Shown: positions 17,858-26,763, counted from the stretch's first letter. The stretch: DNA of 64,000 nt from Methanomicrobium antiquum (GCF_029633915.1 NZ_CP091092.1:2108001-2172000), one strand, 5' to 3'. Numbers and translations are program-made. Notes: a model not told the origin generated them from the letters alone.

Positions 17858-18019
17858 TTGCTTATAAAGAACCAGCCAATTTATAACAGCGGTGATAAAC
17901 CGGGAAAAGGAAGATACAGATGTATGAAGGACAGAAACAGAATCAGGCTCGAAAGGGACTCTGATATCTTGCCAAAGTGCCCTATATGCGATTCACGCAG
18001 ATGGGAAAAGATAGTCTGA
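17858..18019 (+). CDS. Small zinc-knuckle-like protein (53 residues)
   Basis: TTG 17858 to TGA 18017-18019, with a strong AGGGGGGACT site six to fourteen bases upstream. The product begins LLIKNQPIYNSGDKPGKGRY and ends LPKCPICDSRRWEK. The CPIC pair near the end and the GxYxC segment resemble short zinc-ribbon proteins (GKGxYxC..C...DxLPxCPxC), but the second Cys of the first knuckle is Asp here (CMKD). The gene is too compact to be chance given its ribosome-binding site and conserved-looking ends. The role is unknown. Confidence 0.65.
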   Translation: MLIKNQPIYNSGDKPGKGRYRCMKDRNRIRLERDSDILPKCPICDSRRWEKIV

Positions 18020-18222
18020 TTTTAATTTCCTTTTTCCTAAAAACACCAGGTTTCCGCTCAGTGCATAAATAGATTCTGCTCTTAAAACTGCCGTTTACTC
18101 TGATAACTATAGCCCCGGTTAGAAAATCAATCTTCTGAATTCAATTTTATTTTACCGGAACATTCCATAAAACCCTGACATTTAGAAATAGTTATGAGAT
18201 TTTACGCAAGTATTGATAATAT

Positions 18223-18822
18223 ATGAAAAATAAAATCAGGTTCTCAGGGCGGTCTCGTTTTTCACTGGCGATTATTGCCATAATGCTGTCGATAATTTTG
18301 GTAACAGGATTATCGCTTGCCGGAAGTTATGCAAATGATAAAGATGCGCCTGCAAAATCCGGAGATCAGGTAAGCGTGTATTACTCCCTCTCTTTTCCCG
18401 GAGGTCCTATATTTGAATCGAATATAAACAAAACACCGCTGAACTTCACACTTGGAAGCAAAGCTATGATCTCCGGATTCGACAGAGCAATACACGGAAT
18501 GACTCCCGGAGAGACAAAAACAGTCATTTTAACACCGGATGAAGCATATGGTGAGAAAAATGAAAGCCTTGTAAAAACAATTCCGTTAAATGAAGCAATT
18601 GATCTGATACACAGCATGGATAAAGAAAACATCACAATATCACTTATTCCCGGTTATTCCTGTCCGATAATTGAATATCTGCTCCCAGAAGGAAAATATG
18701 TGAGATATCTTTTCACCAACGTAACAGAGGATTCGATAACTGTTGATATGAACAAGCCGCTTGTTGAAAAAGAGCTCCAGTTTACAATTACTCTTGATTC
18801 TGTTATCAAAAGAGCGGAATAA
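18223..18822 (+). CDS. Exported FKBP-type peptidyl-prolyl isomerase
   Basis: 199 residues. An N-terminal signal or anchor helix (about 12-32) is followed by an FKBP domain: DQVSVYYSLSFPGGPIFESN, LGSKAMISGFDRAIHGM, GETKTVILTPDEAYGEKNES. The long insert after YGE and the C-terminal strand pattern are those of the SlyD-like archaeal FKBPs that combine isomerase and chaperone function. The membrane anchor places it outside the cytoplasm, where it could help fold surface-layer proteins. It is monocistronic; ATG 18223 is chosen because it starts the basic N-region of the anchor. Confidence 0.85.
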   Translation: MKNKIRFSGRSRFSLAIIAIMLSIILVTGLSLAGSYANDKDAPAKSGDQVSVYYSLSFPGGPIFESNINKTPLNFTLGSKAMISGFDRAIHGMTPGETKTVILTPDEAYGEKNESLVKTIPLNEAIDLIHSMDKENITISLIPGYSCPIIEYLLPEGKYVRYLFTNVTEDSITVDMNKPLVEKELQFTITLDSVIKRAE

Positions 18823-18965
18823 ATATTTTTAACTCTTTTTTAGGCAGTCAGGTCAATTTTTTGAAATGACTGAATTATTTTTTAGGTAGTGGTATTTGTC
18901 ATATTTTGGGGTTTGAAAGTGAAGGAGAAGATAATTTGTCTTTTTTCTCCAGAGGTTAGGATAGG

Positions 18966-19000
18966 CCTTCGCAGGGATGGACGAGCATCCCTGCGGAAGG
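18966..19000. repeat. GC-rich hairpin near the 3' end of the methyltransferase cassette
   Basis: Arms CCTTCGCAGGGATG and CATCCCTGCGGAAGG pair with a single bulged base around GACGAG. It stands out in very AT-rich DNA, 34 bases beyond the stop of the receiver-like gene. It may be a transcription terminator or mRNA-end structure for that minus-strand operon. Confidence 0.6.
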
Positions 19001-19033
19001 CGGACTAAAAAAAATAAAAAAAATACATCTCTT

Positions 19034-20275
19034 TTATTTTTTTGACTCTATAGGTATAGCACACTCAGGTGTAGGTATAAAACCTTCTCTTTGAAGATAT
19101 GCTGCATATTTTTGTTTAATATGAGTAATATGTGGTGGCAATAATCTACCAACTCGATAATCTTTAAAATCTCCATATGTTTTTACAAAAAAATCATTAA
19201 AATGCATTTTAATTGTGATATTTTCATTACCATGACTAATAAATGATAATATTGTAAATACTGCATTTTCATCAAATTTATGATATTTCTTGAGGTAAGA
19301 ACTCTTGATTTGGGCATCCGTTAACCTTGTACCCCTTATTAAATACATATTAACAGAATCCACGCCATTCTCGCCATCTCTGGGGATACAATCACATGCA
19401 GGTCGTATATTTACATAATAATAATCAATATCATTCTCTTTTTGATGAAAAACATCTCCACATGTGACTGTTTTTATATCTAATAAAGAAGAATCAATAA
19501 ATTTTTCACCACACATTACTTTCCTAATATCATTATGATCAATTTTGTCTACTATTTCACCAATAGACTCTTCTTCAAACTCACAAGTCTCTAATCTTGA
19601 AACTAAATTTCTTGAAAGAAGATCCCTTAATTCAACAGAAGGATCAGTGCTATCATCTTTGAAAGCTCTCCAGAATATCCGCGGCCAGTTATGATTTAAT
19701 TCATATAGATGCCAGAATAAATTCCTTTTTGATTTGTTAAGTGATTCATCCCATTTTTTAATAACGTAGATAGAGGGTTTATCTTTGAACCACTTATTTA
19801 TCTCATCAAATAATCGGTTGTCTTGTAATTCGTTTTTCTTTTTTACGGAGATATAATCCATAAAATCCTTACATTGAGAAGTGCCTCCCGTATTTTGGAA
19901 GACCTCTTTTAATTTGTCTTCAATAGACTTCTCAGATTGATTACTAAAAATAAATACTGGCCCAAAATAATAATCCTTCAATTTAATTATAAAACTGGCT
20001 ACAGATTCTTCTTTTGATTCTTGAAGAGCGCTTCCTGGAGTGACCGCCATAGGCATTTCCTCAGTTGATTTTAAATCCCAATCAATTATAACAAATGCTG
20101 CATTCGAAAAATGCTTAATTTGATCATCATCAGGAAGCTCTGAATATCCCAATACAGGTATGTGCTTTTTCTCAATTTGATTTTTTATATCTAATATGGG
20201 ATCTGCACAGGATTTATCATCTATATGATCATCAATAATTACCGCAATTCCATTCAATAATGCAGTTGCAGTCAA
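19034..20275 (-). CDS. Receiver-domain protein with unknown C-terminal region
   Basis: 413 residues. The first ~175 residues fit a diverged phosphoreceiver fold. The acidic pair is in AVIIDDHID (Asp15, Asp16), the probable phosphorylation site is Asp65 at the end of VIIDWDL, a Ser/Asn switch follows VFIFSNQS (111-114), and Lys173/174 follow SIYVI. Long insertions separate the strands. Residues ~180-413 show no recognised DNA-binding or enzyme motif. The gene overlaps the kinase-like gene by four bases and is last in the cassette. It is inferred to be the response regulator, and perhaps effector, of the kinase-like protein. It is AT-rich relative to its flanks. Confidence 0.7.
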   Translation of the reverse strand: MTATALLNGIAVIIDDHIDDKSCADPILDIKNQIEKKHIPVLGYSELPDDDQIKHFSNAAFVIIDWDLKSTEEMPMAVTPGSALQESKEESVASFIIKLKDYYFGPVFIFSNQSEKSIEDKLKEVFQNTGGTSQCKDFMDYISVKKKNELQDNRLFDEINKWFKDKPSIYVIKKWDESLNKSKRNLFWHLYELNHNWPRIFWRAFKDDSTDPSVELRDLLSRNLVSRLETCEFEEESIGEIVDKIDHNDIRKVMCGEKFIDSSLLDIKTVTCGDVFHQKENDIDYYYVNIRPACDCIPRDGENGVDSVNMYLIRGTRLTDAQIKSSYLKKYHKFDENAVFTILSFISHGNENITIKMHFNDFFVKTYGDFKDYRVGRLLPPHITHIKQKYAAYLQREGFIPTPECAIPIESKK

Positions 20276-22542
20276 TTTTCATCCCCCTTTGCAACAAAAT
20301 TGACAACAAAATTAGCTCCGGATAATTTCTCCTCTGAGTTTAATTCAGCAAGATCTATAGAATAATCATGTCTTTCCAGAAGCTGCCGTGCGATATATAA
20401 TCCAAGACCTCTTCCCTCTTCACCTTTCCCAGAATAAAAGGAACTAAAAATGTATGGTTTATCTTCTTCACTAATTCCAGGGCCATTATCTGAAAATATC
20501 AATTTCCCCTGGGAACCATCAAGAGTTATTCGAATCTCTTTATCAGGTATATCTATAGTTTTTAGCCAGTAAAATGAATTGTCAAATAAATTAATCAATA
20601 GCTGTAAAACAACTGCATCTGTTGTTTTTGCTATCAGAGGAGAGCCTGTTGAAATAATATTTAATGCAATTTTTTCTTCAGATAATGATTTTCTGTAAAT
20701 CTTATTAACTTTCTTAAGCATTTCATCAATGCGAATATTTCTCCTTCTCTTTTTTGATGATCTGAATAATAACTGAACGTCTGAAAATTGTCCTTCTATG
20801 AATGATAAAATACCTTTTACTGATGAGATCTCGTCAAACAAGTATTCCGGATCAGTATTTCCATGAAGAACTTCCCCACTTAAATTATCAACTGCTTTAA
20901 TTGCTTTTGAAAGGAAAGCTATAATATCATGAGATGCTGTTTCAACAGCAAGACCTACACCTGCAAGATCCTCTGTAATCTCTGCTCTTGTTTCAAGGTA
21001 GTTTTTCTCAATAGTGTAATTTTTCTCAGCCTGATTTAGAAGAGCAATAGCTTCATTATCACCAGATTTTGAGAGATGCTCCTTTAATGAAGATAATTCA
21101 GTTTGTACAAAATTTCTCTTATATATTTCCTGTTCTCTTCTATTTTTCTTAAGATCTATATATTCCTGATATCTGTTTTTTCGAATATATGATAGCAATG
21201 TTTGAATTAGTTTAATAAAATCCCGGGTAGCATCCCCTGTCTCAATTAATCCTTCTCTATTTGTTTTGTCGTTTAAATTTGGATTTTGATTCTTAGAAAT
21301 CTCAATAATACCTATTGTCTGGTCATTACTAAGCATTTCACTGGCTCTTATATTGCCACGTACCTTATCAATTTCAAGCCAGTCATCATCGGGATCACCA
21401 TATGGATAAACCCTGATTCCATCACGAAAAAGATAGATTCTATGCTTTTTGATAAGCTCTTTTTCTTCTTTGTCTAAGGATTTGACATTTTCTTTTTTAT
21501 TAGTTAAATCAAAAATATAGAATGCAAAATTAAATGATCCACAATCAGGATCCCTATAAACTTCTCTTTTATTGTTTTCAGATCCAATATTCATTTTAAA
21601 ATGATCATTAAAAACTTTTAAACCGCGGATTTCTGACGATTTTAATTCTAATTTTACAGGGTCACCATTAATTTTAAATTTATATTCTAATAATTCATTA
21701 TTGAAATTTCCATCTTCTATTTTCAAAACAGGAGAATATTCAATTAAATTTTTAAATTCTTCAATATCATCTTTTGAATCCCTCCATTTAGAACCATTAT
21801 AATTAATTATAATCTCAAATTGATCATCTTCGCATTTATCTTTAAAAAATAATTTAGTAAATGTAGGACTCAGTTTTGCTAAATCATCATACACAGATGT
21901 AATTCTTTTTTCTGTCCATCTTCCTTTTAAGTCAGAGATTTCTATTCTTGTTCCATGATTTTCTCTTTTTATATTTTGGCTTCCAAATCTGAGATCTTTT
22001 TCAATGATCAACTCTGGTTCTCTGGTAGCCATTGAAATATTGATGTCATCGAGGAAGATCTCTTTGATCTCTCCATTATGAGAGATAAAATCCTCATCAT
22101 AGCTTGAAAAATCAAAATTTACAACATATTCCTCATCTGAGCCACGAGATCTTGTTATAATTTTTACATTCTTGCCAAGTTTTAAGGCAGAAAACCTTCC
22201 TATCCCTTTTTCACCCTGAAGAGTTCTGCTTTTTAATTTTGACTTTCTTGCAGGTCCGCCCTTATTTAGTTTGCATGGAGTGGCCGGGTTCATCCAGCTG
22301 TTTCTGATAACATCAGCTGTCATCCCTTCACCATTATCTTCTATAATAATTTTAGAGTCATCTAAAATCTCATAATTGTCCCCAAAATTTTCAAAATTTA
22401 TAGTTACCCAACTGGCATCTGCATCATATGTATTTTTTACAAGTTCAACAAGAGCAACCCTCTCATTTTTTATCAGCTGATCCCCCAGCATTGTTAAAAG
22501 CCTTGCATATGGTCTGATTTTTAGATTTTCTTCAGTTTGCAT
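20272..22542 (-). CDS. Dual GHKL ATPase: MORC/Hsp90-like plus histidine-kinase module
   Basis: 756 residues with two separate GHKL ATP sites. The N-terminal one is MORC/Hsp90-like: N-box ALVELVKNTYDADA (30-43), DNGEGM (69-74) and GEKGIGRFS (110-118). A long middle region and a coiled coil (~450-520) come next. The C-terminal ~230 residues look like a histidine kinase: possible phospho-His538 in TASHDIIAFL, N-box LLINLFDNSFYWL near 650, DNGPGI at 685-690 and GRGLGLYIA near 709. It overlaps the methyltransferase by 11 bases and the receiver gene by four. No membrane segment is seen, so it is a cytosolic sensor. N-terminal domains of this class respond to nucleic acids or clients in other families; here that is inference. 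Confidence 0.85.
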   Translation of the reverse strand: MQTEENLKIRPYARLLTMLGDQLIKNERVALVELVKNTYDADASWVTINFENFGDNYEILDDSKIIIEDNGEGMTADVIRNSWMNPATPCKLNKGGPARKSKLKSRTLQGEKGIGRFSALKLGKNVKIITRSRGSDEEYVVNFDFSSYDEDFISHNGEIKEIFLDDINISMATREPELIIEKDLRFGSQNIKRENHGTRIEISDLKGRWTEKRITSVYDDLAKLSPTFTKLFFKDKCEDDQFEIIINYNGSKWRDSKDDIEEFKNLIEYSPVLKIEDGNFNNELLEYKFKINGDPVKLELKSSEIRGLKVFNDHFKMNIGSENNKREVYRDPDCGSFNFAFYIFDLTNKKENVKSLDKEEKELIKKHRIYLFRDGIRVYPYGDPDDDWLEIDKVRGNIRASEMLSNDQTIGIIEISKNQNPNLNDKTNREGLIETGDATRDFIKLIQTLLSYIRKNRYQEYIDLKKNRREQEIYKRNFVQTELSSLKEHLSKSGDNEAIALLNQAEKNYTIEKNYLETRAEITEDLAGVGLAVETASHDIIAFLSKAIKAVDNLSGEVLHGNTDPEYLFDEISSVKGILSFIEGQFSDVQLLFRSSKKRRRNIRIDEMLKKVNKIYRKSLSEEKIALNIISTGSPLIAKTTDAVVLQLLINLFDNSFYWLKTIDIPDKEIRITLDGSQGKLIFSDNGPGISEEDKPYIFSSFYSGKGEEGRGLGLYIARQLLERHDYSIDLAELNSEEKLSGANFVVNFVAKGDEN

Positions 22543-23806
22543 ATTTCCTCCCCGTAACTATAAATTCTTCAGCGTAAACTTTCCTGTCATTATGATTCAT
22601 AGAAAACTTTCCTTTTTCATCTCTGTAAGGTGTAAGTATTTTCTTTGAAATCTTTCTTTTAACAACATTAATCTCTTTAAATCCGGCATCATTCATTGAG
22701 TAAATCAAATGCTTTGCATTATCCACTCTTTTTCCTTTATACTCCGTATTACCTATAACAAAAAGAGCCAGACCACCATCTTTAATCATTTTATAACTAT
22801 TTTTAACACTCTTTTCAATATCAAAATAATATCTTGCTACTGCCTTGGCCTTCTTTTTATCAACAGTAAATAAGTTAAAAACAATGCCAGACCCGACATT
22901 GTTCAATTTTTTAGCTTCTTCAGTAAAATCAGAATGATTATACAAGCTTCCAATTGTTCCATTTCTCAATGATTTATAATCATCAGTATATTCAAGCCAA
23001 AGTGTTGACAACTGATGGAGATCTGCATACTCATATGATGTAACATATGGAGGGCTTGTGATCAAAAGATCAACAAAAGGTTTGCGATTTTTTTTATCAA
23101 GGAAATTGATATTTTTTATATTTACTTTAGTATTTTCTGAAAGTTCGCTTTCTAAGTTAGCTTTCCTCATATATTCAAACTGTTCAGTAAATGCTGTAAT
23201 TACATCAGCAGGTACTTTATCAGGATCTAATTGTGGCTTAATGGATTTCGTTAGCCACCTTGATGTTTTCTTTAATATATTAGAAAATGCGCAAAGGAAA
23301 AATTTACGATAAAAACTTTTTTTAGGAATAGTGACATTTATCGCTTTTTTTAATCTGATTAGATCTTTGATTTGTTCATCAAAATACCAATATTTTATCC
23401 TTTCATTGACATTAGAGAACTCATCCTCTAAAACAGAGATATTGCAATATTTATCTGTAATCTGTTTGAAATAATCCAGGAGTGTTGAATCCTTATATTT
23501 TCTGCTTTTAACTTCTGCTATTAATGTAGCAACAGGATTAATATCACAACCCCAAAAATCAATCCCGTTCCTTTTTGCTTCATAAGAAGTCGTACCGCAA
23601 CCGCAAAAGATGTCTGCTATAGTTTCTACATTTATATCCAAATTCTTTGAATATTCTATAGCTTTTGTTGTAATGAATGCCGGAAATTTTGCAGGGTATG
23701 CATGTATTCTGTGTATTTTATGCTCTTCTTCATTTCCTTCATTCCAAAATGGATCAATAGGCACATTATCTAAATTTAAATGACTAATGCTTCCTGTTAA
23801 TTCCAT
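22532..23806 (-). CDS. DNA methyltransferase, probable N4-cytosine type
   Basis: 424 residues. The N-terminus has the HxYPAKF motif (HAYPAKFPAF, 35-44), then the AdoMet motif I DIFCGCGTTSYEA (65-77) and an acidic CDINP strand end. After ~150 residues the catalytic motif IV is TSPPY (250-254), the form usual for N4-cytosine enzymes. The order I then IV with a long spacer suggests the target-recognition part lies between them. It is the first gene of the cassette, with a TATA box 35-45 bases upstream. No restriction endonuclease accompanies it. Its coupling to a GHKL/receiver pair suggests that it marks self DNA or feeds a modification-dependent sensor. Confidence 0.85.
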   Translation of the reverse strand: MELTGSISHLNLDNVPIDPFWNEGNEEEHKIHRIHAYPAKFPAFITTKAIEYSKNLDINVETIADIFCGCGTTSYEAKRNGIDFWGCDINPVATLIAEVKSRKYKDSTLLDYFKQITDKYCNISVLEDEFSNVNERIKYWYFDEQIKDLIRLKKAINVTIPKKSFYRKFFLCAFSNILKKTSRWLTKSIKPQLDPDKVPADVITAFTEQFEYMRKANLESELSENTKVNIKNINFLDKKNRKPFVDLLITSPPYVTSYEYADLHQLSTLWLEYTDDYKSLRNGTIGSLYNHSDFTEEAKKLNNVGSGIVFNLFTVDKKKAKAVARYYFDIEKSVKNSYKMIKDGGLALFVIGNTEYKGKRVDNAKHLIYSMNDAGFKEINVVKRKISKKILTPYRDEKGKFSMNHNDRKVYAEEFIVTGRKYAN

Positions 23807-23839
23807 ATTACCACTACAAATAATTAATAATAAATTTAT

Positions 23840-23852
23840 TGCTTATATATGT
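23840..23852 (-). promoter_or_regulatory. TATA-box promoter of the methyltransferase cassette
   Basis: On the minus strand ACATATATAAGC lies about 35-45 bases before the ATG at 23806. Archaeal initiation some 25 bases downstream of the box would give a leader of only about 10-15 bases, in line with the lack of a ribosome-binding site there. Confidence 0.6.
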
Positions 23853-24580
23853 CCTGTTAGTTTCTTGTTCTAATTAACCTTTATCAAATAAATTTTTACA
23901 AATCCTTAATAATTCTTTTTATTTCAGTCAAAAAATATTCATCTTTGAACAGAAGTTAAATCTCATCTACAAATAAATTTGAATTTTCAGAATTTTCACG
24001 ACCATCATCCTCATCATCTCCCACATATTCACCTTGAAAGAGACTCTCGGACTTTTTAATATATAGGATATTTGCGGGCGGGGGGTGAAAGTAAAAGGTA
24101 AGTTAAATTCTTCTATTAAAGAAATATCAGTTTGTTATGATACAAATTCCTAATCTCCGGGAATTCTTTTATCCACTGGAATAGTTCTTTAGATTCTCTT
24201 TTCAGGATATGTATATTATATTAATCAGCAAGTTTTATCCGCTCTGATTACTCTTCTATTTAGCTTATTATGTGGTTATTCCAGCAATGAAAATTGCCCA
24301 GCTTACCCAGTTGTATTATACATCCGAGAAGAAGATAAACAACTTTGTTATACCGGGCTAATGAAATATTATTGAAAGCCTGATTCGTGTTGGCAAACTG
24401 CAAAATAAGATTATAATCATGCTCTGTAATTTTTCCGCAAGATCACGCCTTTTTAAACGGCTTTAAAAAATCATTGATAGTAAATCCGTGAAAATCATCT
24501 GCATAAATAGTATTTCACGTGATGTATTCATTACTCAAAAAGAATTTCAAAATAGATAAACCCTGAACTTAAAAAACGAG
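23853..24580. other. Gene-free AT-rich stretch
   Basis: No intact gene was found. The only odd points are an isolated G-rich tract (GCGGGCGGGGGGTG, 24074-24086) in AT-rich DNA and a 24-codon open stretch from 24289 (MKIAQLTQLYYTSEKKINNF) that faintly recalls the N-terminus of RhuM-type proteins. It may be old mobile-element debris between the cassette and tRNA-Gly. Confidence 0.4.
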
Positions 24581-24651
24581 TGCACCGACCGGGAATTGAA
24601 CCCGGGCTATTGGCTTGGAAGGCCAAAGTCATGCCACTAGACCATCGGTGC
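24581..24651 (-). tRNA. tRNA-Gly (TCC)
   Basis: Minus-strand cloverleaf with a perfect seven-pair acceptor stem (GCACCGA with TCGGTGC) and discriminator A. The anticodon stem TTGGC/GCCAA encloses loop CTTCCAA (anticodon TCC), and the T stem CCGGG/CCCGG encloses TTCAATT. There is no intron and no encoded CCA. Confidence 0.95.
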
Positions 24652-24950
24652 AAACAAACGCTTCTAACATAACGCTTGTGCCATACTATTTTGCTGTTTC
24701 TAAGTATTAAAAATATTGATTTTGATTCAAAAAAACGTTTTTTAAAAAAATCCAGAATAACTTCACCAAAAAGATTTTCCGATTGTCAAAAATCTCAGGG
24801 AAAAAGTCTTTATGTAAAATTAAGTTAAAATTAAGTCTAAAAATGTGGTTTAAATCAAGTTCAAAATGTAGTTTAATTTAGTTTAAAAATTACGTCTTAT
24901 TAAGTGTAAAATTAAAAGTTTAAAAAAGCTGAATTTTTTTTTCAGCAGAA

Positions 24951-25838
24951 TTAATATCCGCGAATCTCAGCTTCAATCTTTTCAAGAGCCGCAACGCGCC
25001 TGTCAAGTGACGGATGAGTTGCCAAAAGCTCTGTTAAACTTTTCCCGGAAATTGCAGGAATGATAAAAAATGCATTTGCACCCTCAATCTCCTGCTTCTT
25101 TTTTGCCGGAACATAATCCATCCTGCCGCTTATTTTCTTAAGGGCGGAGATTAACGCCTGTGGATTTCCTGTAATCATCGCACTGCCCCTGTCAGCCGCA
25201 AACTCACGGTAACGTGATAATAAAAGCATAAGAAGAGTTGCAACAATCCAGACGAGTATAGATACAATCCAGATTACAATCCATGCTCCATTGTTCTCTC
25301 TTCCGTCAAAAAGATTCATAAACAAAGCATTTTGCATAATCATCGATGCAATCATTGCAATAAAACTTGCAACAGTCATCGTCAGAATATCACGGTTCTT
25401 AACATGTGAAAGCTCATGCGCTAAAACTGCCTCAAGCTCCTCGCGGTTTAATGTATTCATAATTGAATCTGTAACCGCAACAACAGCGTGCTTAGGGCTT
25501 CTGCCGGTAGCAAAAGCGTTTGGCACAGGTGAGGGCATAACAGCAACCCTTGGCTTGGGAAGACCTGCCTCGTTGCAAAGCTTCTCAACCATCATATGAA
25601 GCTCAGGATATTCATCCTCAGCAACAATCCTTGCACGGGTGCTTGCCAGGACAAGTTTGTCTGAGAAGAAATACTGCCCAAATGCAAACAAAAATGCAAG
25701 AGCTATCAGGAATATGAAATATCCCGGGAAAAAGAAATTAATTACGCCTATGAAAAACAAATAGACTGCAAGTATTAATATCCAGGTCAGAAAGACCCTG
25801 CCTGTAAGACCCCAGTCTCTCTTCCATTTACCAATCAT
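24951..25838 (-). CDS. htpX: HtpX-family membrane zinc metalloprotease
   Basis: 295 residues. I chose ATG 25838 (MIGKWKRDWGLTGRVFL), the standard family N-terminus, although the frame extends 22 residues further upstream. Two membrane helices lie at about 15-58. The zinc site HELSH is at 141-145, with helices 3 and 4 at about 150-207, and the third ligand Glu212 is in REFAADRGSA. HtpX degrades misfolded membrane proteins from the cytoplasmic side. The protein is full length with all catalytic residues. It is monocistronic; the 299 bases before it toward tRNA-Gly are low-complexity (repeated AAGTTTAAA/TTAAGT words). Confidence 0.92.
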   Translation of the reverse strand: MIGKWKRDWGLTGRVFLTWILILAVYLFFIGVINFFFPGYFIFLIALAFLFAFGQYFFSDKLVLASTRARIVAEDEYPELHMMVEKLCNEAGLPKPRVAVMPSPVPNAFATGRSPKHAVVAVTDSIMNTLNREELEAVLAHELSHVKNRDILTMTVASFIAMIASMIMQNALFMNLFDGRENNGAWIVIWIVSILVWIVATLLMLLLSRYREFAADRGSAMITGNPQALISALKKISGRMDYVPAKKKQEIEGANAFFIIPAISGKSLTELLATHPSLDRRVAALEKIEAEIRGY

Positions 25839-26109
25839 TATAACTTTATTATTTGTAGTACATCGCATAAATATATCCTGACACCGGCAAAGTTCAAACC
25901 GCATTTATTCATACAAAAGTACAAATCTGACATTACAGATATGTCTGAAAAGCCAATATTTGTAAGATTTACCTCAACGAGTAAAACCCTCCGCTGACAT
26001 CAATAAAAATCCGGGGAAGACAGGCATCATAAATCCAAATCAAATAATCTTTTTTCAAATTTAGGTTAAAATAGAAATATTTTATACATATATTCCAGAC
26101 TATTCATAC

Positions 26110-26763
26110 ATGGAGGAAGACAGCGCACCGGAAAAAATAAGTGACGTCGCATATGGAATCTTTGAGATAATCTTAAACAAAGAGTTAAAACAGCGCGGCA
26201 GGTACCTTTTCGAACGTGTAAACAGCAATGATAATTTTCTTGAAGAATTCAAAGAGATTTTTCAGAACTTTTCAACAGAATACCAGATGCTTTCCAATGC
26301 TCTCATTGAAGAGTTCAAATGCGCAGAAGAAATATACAATAAAATCTGCGAAGGCGAAGGCGTTATTCCATCAAAAACCACCCTCATGTACTGGATTGTT
26401 CAGGATGCACCTGACTTTACAATGAGTCCCGGAGACGAAGACAAAGGCGGCAAATGGCTCATATTCCTTGAAAAAGCCGAAGTCGATACAATGTGGGAGA
26501 AGATAAGGGATGCAACCGTTCAAAACAGACTTGGGCCCTCATCAAAGGTCTCAACTGCAAAAGAAAACCCCGAATCAAGGGATGAAAGAACTGTAATATA
26601 TGTATATACCCGCGACTGGGAAGACAAAGACAATGTCATGAAAATAAGAGAGACCCTAAAAGAGCTTGGAGTAGAACACCGCATAGGATACAAAAGAAAT
26701 ATCGAAACATTTCAGGGCGAATACTCACAGGGCGGACGAAAAGTAACATATTACAGCGTTTAA
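26110..26763 (+). CDS. DUF1917 (Bles03-like) protein
   Basis: 217 residues. The N-terminal ~95 residues are helical and not recognised. From about residue 95 the DUF1917/Bles03 pattern appears: YWIVQDAP, GGKWLIFLEKAEVDTMWEKI, LGPSSKVSTAKEN, VIYVYTRDWEDKDNVMKI, and a final IGYKRNIETFQGEYS. This family has a fold related to the phosphothreonine lyase type and is widespread in archaea and some eukaryotes. A catalytic role here is unproven. The gene is monocistronic, with a TATA-like TTTTATACATATA about 20-30 bases before the ATG, suggesting a leaderless or nearly leaderless mRNA. Confidence 0.75.
   Translation: MEEDSAPEKISDVAYGIFEIILNKELKQRGRYLFERVNSNDNFLEEFKEIFQNFSTEYQMLSNALIEEFKCAEEIYNKICEGEGVIPSKTTLMYWIVQDAPDFTMSPGDEDKGGKWLIFLEKAEVDTMWEKIRDATVQNRLGPSSKVSTAKENPESRDERTVIYVYTRDWEDKDNVMKIRETLKELGVEHRIGYKRNIETFQGEYSQGGRKVTYYSV

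Noticed and set aside
18966-19000. Hairpin as classic bacterial intrinsic terminator for the FKBP gene
   Set aside because: It is about 145 bases after that stop and is followed by A rather than T on the plus strand; it fits the minus-strand cassette better.
24289-24363. Short frame resembling a RhuM N-terminus
   Set aside because: Only 24 codons and weak similarity; mentioned as possible debris but not called a pseudogene.
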